Of a stretch of DNA of 64,000 nucleotides, positions 62,987 through 64,000 are shown piece after piece. The stretch lies in assembly GCF_000378425.1 (NCBI RefSeq), contig NZ_KB899809.1, forward strand, positions 1-64,000, in the 5' to 3' direction. The translations under genes and the position numbers were made by a program. Each line of letters starts with the position of its first letter. The stretch's first letter is position 1. The notes beneath the pieces are model-generated. The model had not been told where the DNA came from. It was given only the letters and a program-made list of their open reading frames with translations, and ran no database searches. Source of the DNA: Cohnella laeviribosi DSM 21336 (GTDB lineage Bacteria; Bacillota; Bacilli; Paenibacillales; Paenibacillaceae).

Positions 62987-64000
62987 TTAGGCTTCTTCAA
63001 CCCAGACTTTCATCTCCCCGACACCGCGATTGGCCCAAGCGAAGTACGGAATGAACGTCGCGTTAACCTTTTCCAGCGTATACTTTGCTTCCCGTTTGTA
63101 TAACGCATCTCCCCAATTATCCGTATTTCGCCTCAAAGCGGTCGCTTTTATGGCAACCATTCCGTCTATTGGACGGTTGGTTTCCTCAAGCGAGAACTCC
63201 GCATCTTTCGGAAGAAGCAGATGATGCAGATTCGCCCCATTGTCCGCTTCTTCCAAGCAATATACAAGCGGCCCCCGTTGAATGGCAACCTTCCCGGCCG
63301 TATGACGGATTAACGGATGGCCATACACGCGGTTTATCGGCATAGACAACGTCAAGTCCACCTGATCGCCCGATTTCCATTTGCGACTCAGCCTGATATA
63401 ACCATCGGTTGTGAGATCCTTAACGGGCTCAAGAACGCCATTCACGTAAACCTCCGCATGATCGCACCATTCCGGGATGCGAAGCGCCAATGTCGCCGTA
63501 GTCTCCGAATCCGTACCGACAGTAAAGCGAATTTTCCCGTTCCAGGGATATTCGGTTTCTTGTTCCAATACAAAGCGAGTACCGTCGATGTCGATTTCCG
63601 CCATTCCCCCGATGTATAAGTGAGTATATATGGTTCTTCCTTGAACGGTATAGATATACTGTCCCAAAGAGGCCAAAAGACGGGCTACATTAGGCGGACA
63701 ACAAGCGCAGCCGAACCAGGGCTGCCGCTCCGGCTTTACGTGGTGGTAGATATGGTTTGCCGTACAGACATGCGGGTTCACCTCAAGCGGATTGACGTAA
63801 AAGAATCGTTTCCCGTCGCGCGACATACCGCCGACTACTGTATTATAAAGCGCTCTTTCCAGCACGTCCGCGTATTGACTCTTGGGCTCCAGCATCAGCA
63901 TGCGGTACGCAAAGAAAATTAAGCCGATGGACGCGCAAGTTTCCGCATAAGCCGTATCATTCGGCAGATCATAGTCTGTGGTAAATGCTTCACCCCGGCT
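62987..64000 (-). CDS. glycoside hydrolase family 127 (beta-L-arabinofuranosidase-like), partial
   Basis: The frame runs off the right edge, so only the C-terminal 337 residues are present. At the left end of this fragment (63902-64000) it reads SRGEAFTTDYDLPNDTAYAETCASIGLIFF. The Cys-containing zinc region PWFGCACCPPNVARLLASLGQYIYT and the ETCAS segment match the Cys/Glu metal-nucleophile site of GH127. These enzymes release L-arabinofuranose from beta-linked oligosaccharides. The transporter and two-component genes beside it fit uptake of such sugars. Confidence 0.9.
   Translation of the reverse strand, partial: SRGEAFTTDYDLPNDTAYAETCASIGLIFFAYRMLMLEPKSQYADVLERALYNTVVGGMSRDGKRFFYVNPLEVNPHVCTANHIYHHVKPERQPWFGCACCPPNVARLLASLGQYIYTVQGRTIYTHLYIGGMAEIDIDGTRFVLEQETEYPWNGKIRFTVGTDSETTATLALRIPEWCDHAEVYVNGVLEPVKDLTTDGYIRLSRKWKSGDQVDLTLSMPINRVYGHPLIRHTAGKVAIQRGPLVYCLEEADNGANLHHLLLPKDAEFSLEETNRPIDGMVAIKATALRRNTDNWGDALYKREAKYTLEKVNATFIPYFAWANRGVGEMKVWVEEA

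Noticed and set aside
62725-63000. 91-aa minus-strand frame between GH127 and yesN
   Set aside because: It overlaps the GH127 stop, contains the terminator hairpin and has no ribosome site or family likeness.

Overview
The window looks like a chromosomal segment of a spore-forming, low-to-mid GC Bacillales, most likely Paenibacillaceae. This is inferred from gene content: aa3-type quinol oxidase, SigZ, MntR, a T-box leader, a ydaO-type leader, a YjcZ-type small sporulation protein, YesM/YesN-type two-component genes and a GH127 enzyme. Base composition changes visibly near 29.4 kb. The left part is AT-richer, dense in metal and arsenic resistance genes and scarred by pseudogenes. From 29.4 to about 53 kb the sequence is clearly GC-richer, and the right end is intermediate. 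I read the left 29 kb as an acquired, partly decaying resistance region. No rRNA, tRNA or CRISPR array was seen.

Left part (1-29 kb). A minus-strand respiratory block (qoxBCD with only the 3' end of qoxA) is followed by blaI- and blaR1-like genes and a 44-aa membrane protein. The 5' end of qoxA is fused head-to-head to a 5'-truncated czcD-like gene. A frameshifted ctaG, an lspA, an IS256-family element with an 8-bp target duplication, and a D,D-carboxypeptidase follow. Next come a tatA/ZIP/multicopper oxidase operon divergent from mntR (with an MntR-box-like site), a cadA-type ATPase with a convergent SmtB/CadC-type regulator, copC/copD, a PCYCGC lipoprotein, a flavoprotein monooxygenase and a ResD-like regulator. 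The ars region contains a phosphatase remnant, arsI, a trxB remnant, arsC fused to a receiver domain, acr3, arsR, arsM, sigZ, a second flavoprotein monooxygenase and a MarR regulator with two Cys pairs. A gene-poor scar (27.6-28.7 kb) and a frataxin-like fra gene close this half.

Middle (29.4-53 kb). Two zinc-type dehydrogenases, a nitronate monooxygenase-like gene and an MFS transporter precede a plus-strand thiazole/oxazole-modified peptide cluster. That cluster has a Cys-rich repeat precursor, a ThiF-like maturation protein, a YcaO cyclodehydratase and a two-domain SagB-type dehydrogenase. A yjcZ-like gene follows. A minus-strand operon then encodes a type III polyketide synthase, a methyltransferase, an FAD oxidoreductase and an MMPL exporter. 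A FAD/Rieske oxidoreductase, a T-box-controlled aminotransferase and a KamA-family aminomutase behind a c-di-AMP (ydaO-type) riboswitch come next, followed by small genes and a broken NUDIX gene.

Right part (52.7-64 kb). A MerR/TipAS-type regulator and a shortened MFS gene sit around two divergent promoters that both have 19-bp spacers. A carbohydrate system follows on the minus strand: GH127 enzyme (cut by the window edge), YesN-like regulator, YesM-like kinase, a membrane-anchored binding protein, an ABC binding lipoprotein and two permeases.
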